This document shows, piece after piece, positions 61,660 through 64,000 of a DNA stretch of 64,000 bases. Numbering within the stretch: position 1 is the stretch's first letter; every line of letters starts with the position of its first letter. The stretch spans positions 10,269,671 to 10,333,670 of the forward strand of contig NC_087064.1 of assembly GCF_963678635.1 (NCBI RefSeq), in the 5' to 3' direction. The notes beneath the pieces are model-generated. The model saw nothing but the letters and a program-made list of their open reading frames with translations, had not been told where the DNA came from and did no database searches. This DNA comes from Symsagittifera roscoffensis. Taxonomy: Eukaryota; Xenacoelomorpha; Acoela; Convolutidae. Both the position numbers and the translations under genes were made by a program.

Positions 61660-64000
61660 GTGCGTCCACCAATGCGACGTGCCCCTCCATCATGATCATC
61701 CTGCCATCATCCCATATGGGTAGCATGTTCTCAAGTCCCTCCTGCTCAAGAGCTCTCAAGACTTTTCGCACCTCATATCCGGGGGGCTGCGAACCTCTCA
61801 TCTTTTTCGCTTGCGTCGTCCACGAATTTACCTTCGCCTCGCTAGTATGGAAGTAGACCGCCGCCGTGTAGCCGATGAACAGGGGGTCCCAGCCATCAGT
61901 GAAATCCTTCTGCATTTCCTCCGTCGTCATCCTCGCCATTATGGAGGGAACTACCAAAGGGCTGTTCATTCCCAAGGTCATCCTCCTGACTATCGGGTAC
62001 TCAGGCATGGTGGCTGGGAGGATCTCTTTCTCCATTATGGCCTCCAGCTCCCTCTTGACCAGCGCAAAGCATTCCTTCCAAGTAGGAATCCTCAAGATCT
62101 CTCGTCCGTCTGCCGTCAATGGGTTCAAGTTCCAAAACTTGGGATACATTTCGATGGGACCCTCTCGCTTGCCTCCCATTCTACATTGCATTTGCCCCCT
62201 GAAGTTGTACACTATTAGCTCGGCATCTTTCACCTTTCCAAAGAGTACCGTGTTACTCATTCGCGCTCTGAGCACCTCCTGCTGACACCAATTTAACGCC
62301 GTCCCATCCAGTATACTGATAAGACTCAAGTGCGTTACAGAGTGACGATACGTTGTCACCAGGGGATCTGGGAACGCGTACGTCACCGCTGGACCATAAA
62401 GGCAGGTCACCACCTCCTCTAGGCCCCGGATTATCCCCATTGGGTCCGACCTCTTTGCCAGGCATAGGTCCGTCAGCAGAGGCATCCCTCTATTCGTCTT
62501 CTTCCATTCTTCTCTCGAGGTTGGATTCTCATCTTCACCCGTCATGTGCCGATTCTGCATCATGAGGTATTGCACTAACAACGTCTTCAACCCTGCGGCA
62601 CACTTGTAGGAGCTGGTTTCAATGCTCGAGTGGACTCTCCCCATAGACAGAGGCTCTCCATATTCCATTAATCGATGAAACGACACCAATTCCCCATGGG
62701 TTAAGAGTAATAGTGCCAGGTACCCATCAACTCGAAGTGTCTCCACTCCTCGACTAAACATGTATGCTGGGCCCATGTTGAACAAGTATCTGGGGTAAAC
62801 CAAATACAAAGCCAAGAGCAGGCTGATGGGCATGCCCAGTATCTCCTGCACGAAGGCTCCAAAGATAGTCGCCGTGGTGCCGAATATTCCTGCCATGAAT
62901 TCCCTCTCCCAGCAAGGACTCAAGAACTTGAGAATCTCATAATCCCTCCTAGTCCTCAATTCACCCTTGGCGTGCTCTCTCCAGAACCCTCCAATCGTCA
63001 CTTCATTGGCGGCCGAGACAAATCTAGCCACCGTCATGTCTCTTGTTTCGGCCAGCTCCAGTTGTTTCTCCAGAAAACTCCAGACTTGTTTCACGAGGGG
63101 TGGTGCTTCCTCCCTCGTCTTGTTCGTGGCGTTCTCCAGCCTTGGTGTCAAAAATGGCCACCAGCCATTCTCTTGAGTCAATCGATATTTCATCGATTCT
63201 AATTGCTTTTCCGTCTCGGCCACATTTCTTCTCTCGTTACTGGGACCTCTAGACTTGCTGGTGGAGTTTGTGATCTTCACATCCATACTCCGAAACCACA
63301 AGCTGGCCGTCAATTGGCTTATCGCCGGGTGATCGTCCCCGATGACTGGGCTGAACTTGAGTTGCCTGGCAAAGTTCGATATCTCTAGCAAGAGCACCTC
63401 ATCTAATACGATCAGGATGTCGGCTAGTCCATAAAAGCCCCTCAGTGCATGAGATATGTCCGCCCATGCCGCCGCCAATTCTGACTTGCGAAGCCTCAGG
63501 TTCGATGGCTCCAACTCCCGATTGGGGGCTGCCATTAGAATCCGCCATTCATTCCCTTCTGCTATCAGGATCAAGACCGCGTACACGAATTGTAGGGCGG
63601 GTGGCATATTCGCGTATCCAGGGGATGTGGTAAACACCACCTTCGTCTTGGGTCCAAATCTCGAGACAACATTCTCCTGCACTTCATTCATCGCTGCAAA
63701 CAACGCCTGAATGGCTTCCCATATCTTCCTCGATGTCGGAATTTCATTGCCCTTTAGCTGCTCAAGAAGTCCCATCGCGTGCAGGTGATCATTCATTCCT
63801 GCAAACAATAGCAACTCAGGCTCACAGGGCATCTCCGACTTTATTGCCACCACCAGAGTTAACATCTGGTTTAATTCAGCTCCTGGCAAAGAGTATATCA
63901 GAGTCTCCGGCCAGAACAACTTGGGAGACGTTCGTTCGAAGTCCGATCCCGCTACAATGACTACTCTCGCAGCAGCTGGATCTGCTCTATCATAAACTGC
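61493..64000 (-). CDS. ORF B N-terminal and middle part, element 2 (runs off the window)
   Basis: The frame is open from the right window edge to 61,493. The first start codon in it is a TTG at 63,919, but homology and the open frame go on to 64,000. The SGNH-like part shows VVIVAGSDFE, YSLPGAELNQML, LLLFAGMNDHLH and VIGDDHPAISQLTASLWF. An unknown region follows with a hydrophobic MPISLLLALYLVYPRYLF stretch, then GGMPLLTDLCLA, YGPAVTYAFPDPLVT and GWDPLFIGYTAAVYFHT. The last 50 or so codons, after a one-base insertion near 61,660, are out of frame. It is intact across two points where element 1 has shifts (47,515 and 48,595). Confidence 0.78.
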   Translation of the reverse strand, partial: AVYDRADPAAARVVIVAGSDFERTSPKLFWPETLIYSLPGAELNQMLTLVVAIKSEMPCEPELLLFAGMNDHLHAMGLLEQLKGNEIPTSRKIWEAIQALFAAMNEVQENVVSRFGPKTKVVFTTSPGYANMPPALQFVYAVLILIAEGNEWRILMAAPNRELEPSNLRLRKSELAAAWADISHALRGFYGLADILIVLDEVLLLEISNFARQLKFSPVIGDDHPAISQLTASLWFRSMDVKITNSTSKSRGPSNERRNVAETEKQLESMKYRLTQENGWWPFLTPRLENATNKTREEAPPLVKQVWSFLEKQLELAETRDMTVARFVSAANEVTIGGFWREHAKGELRTRRDYEILKFLSPCWEREFMAGIFGTTATIFGAFVQEILGMPISLLLALYLVYPRYLFNMGPAYMFSRGVETLRVDGYLALLLLTHGELVSFHRLMEYGEPLSMGRVHSSIETSSYKCAAGLKTLLVQYLMMQNRHMTGEDENPTSREEWKKTNRGMPLLTDLCLAKRSDPMGIIRGLEEVVTCLYGPAVTYAFPDPLVTTYRHSVTHLSLISILDGTALNWCQQEVLRARMSNTVLFGKVKDAELIVYNFRGQMQCRMGGKREGPIEMYPKFWNLNPLTADGREILRIPTWKECFALVKRELEAIMEKEILPATMPEYPIVRRMTLGMNSPLVVPSIMARMTTEEMQKDFTDGWDPLFIGYTAAVYFHTSEAKVNSWTTQAKKMRGSQPPGYEVRKVLRALEQEGLENMLPIWDDGRMIMMEGHVALVDAHEVCNEKIQGTLWLRTGGSETGGKRTRCSRSTARSPDGVQEIGPYDTITTVSGHA

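Larger units (their letters stand above)
55648..64000 (-). mobile_element. Element 2: second giant Ty3/gypsy element, partial (3' part)
   Basis: On the minus strand it enters from the right window edge and has ORF B, ORF C, a 3' untranslated region and a 3' LTR ending at 55,648. It is the same family as element 1, facing it tail to tail. Its frames are longer than in element 1: 808+ and 940 codons. Gag, pol, macrodomain and ORF A are expected beyond 64,000 but cannot be seen. The five bases next to the LTR (55,643-55,647, ATCAA) would be its target duplication. Confidence 0.88.

Overview
The window is eukaryotic, repeat-rich DNA and I could not support any host gene in it. The first 14 kb are very AT-rich, with long A and T runs and TTTTCAG-like tracts. 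The rest is mostly nested retrotransposons. An invertebrate metazoan is the safest reading. A nematode would fit the intergenic texture, but this is a guess and no taxonomic marker is present.

Layout. (1) 1-14,050: AT-rich non-coding DNA with a worn non-LTR reverse transcriptase (RT) relic at 1,306-1,990, two dispersed repeat families (called R1 and R2 here) and short tandem repeats. (2) 14,050-27,692, minus strand: element 3, a decayed Ty3/gypsy retrotransposon whose protease segment is amplified into five tandem units of about 1.1 kb. (3) 27,693-31,090, minus strand: a CR1-like LINE with a PHD-finger ORF1, sitting against the truncated LTR of element 3. (4) 32,034-55,006, plus strand: element 1, a 22.97-kb Ty3/gypsy element with two LTRs (845 and 922 bp) and a 5-bp TAGTG target duplication. 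(5) 55,648-64,000, minus strand and running off the window: element 2, a relative of element 1 in tail-to-tail orientation.

The main result is the gene content of elements 1 and 2. Element 1 carries gag (two zinc knuckles), protease (DTG), RT (YVDD), RNase H and integrase (HHCC, D,D-35-E, GPF module). The pol polyprotein then continues into what looks like a divergent OARD1/TARG1-type macrodomain. Beyond pol, where env would sit, lie about 9 kb of extra coding sequence. ORF A is a coiled coil plus an SGNH hydrolase with all catalytic motifs present. ORF B starts with a second, degenerate SGNH-like fold and continues into an unknown region. ORF C is an unrecognised protein of about 1,050 residues that ends in a likely SUMO-interacting motif. 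Element 2 has independent copies of B and C. Comparing the lesions suggests B and C were once a single ORF of about 2,300 codons.

Element 1 is dead: it has many in-frame stops, frameshifts and a deletion of RT motif A. Its lesions mostly differ from those of element 2, so the coding capacity of the family can be read by comparison. Elements 1 and 2 together form an inverted repeat with arms of at least 8 kb around a 636-bp spacer, a possible source of double-stranded RNA.
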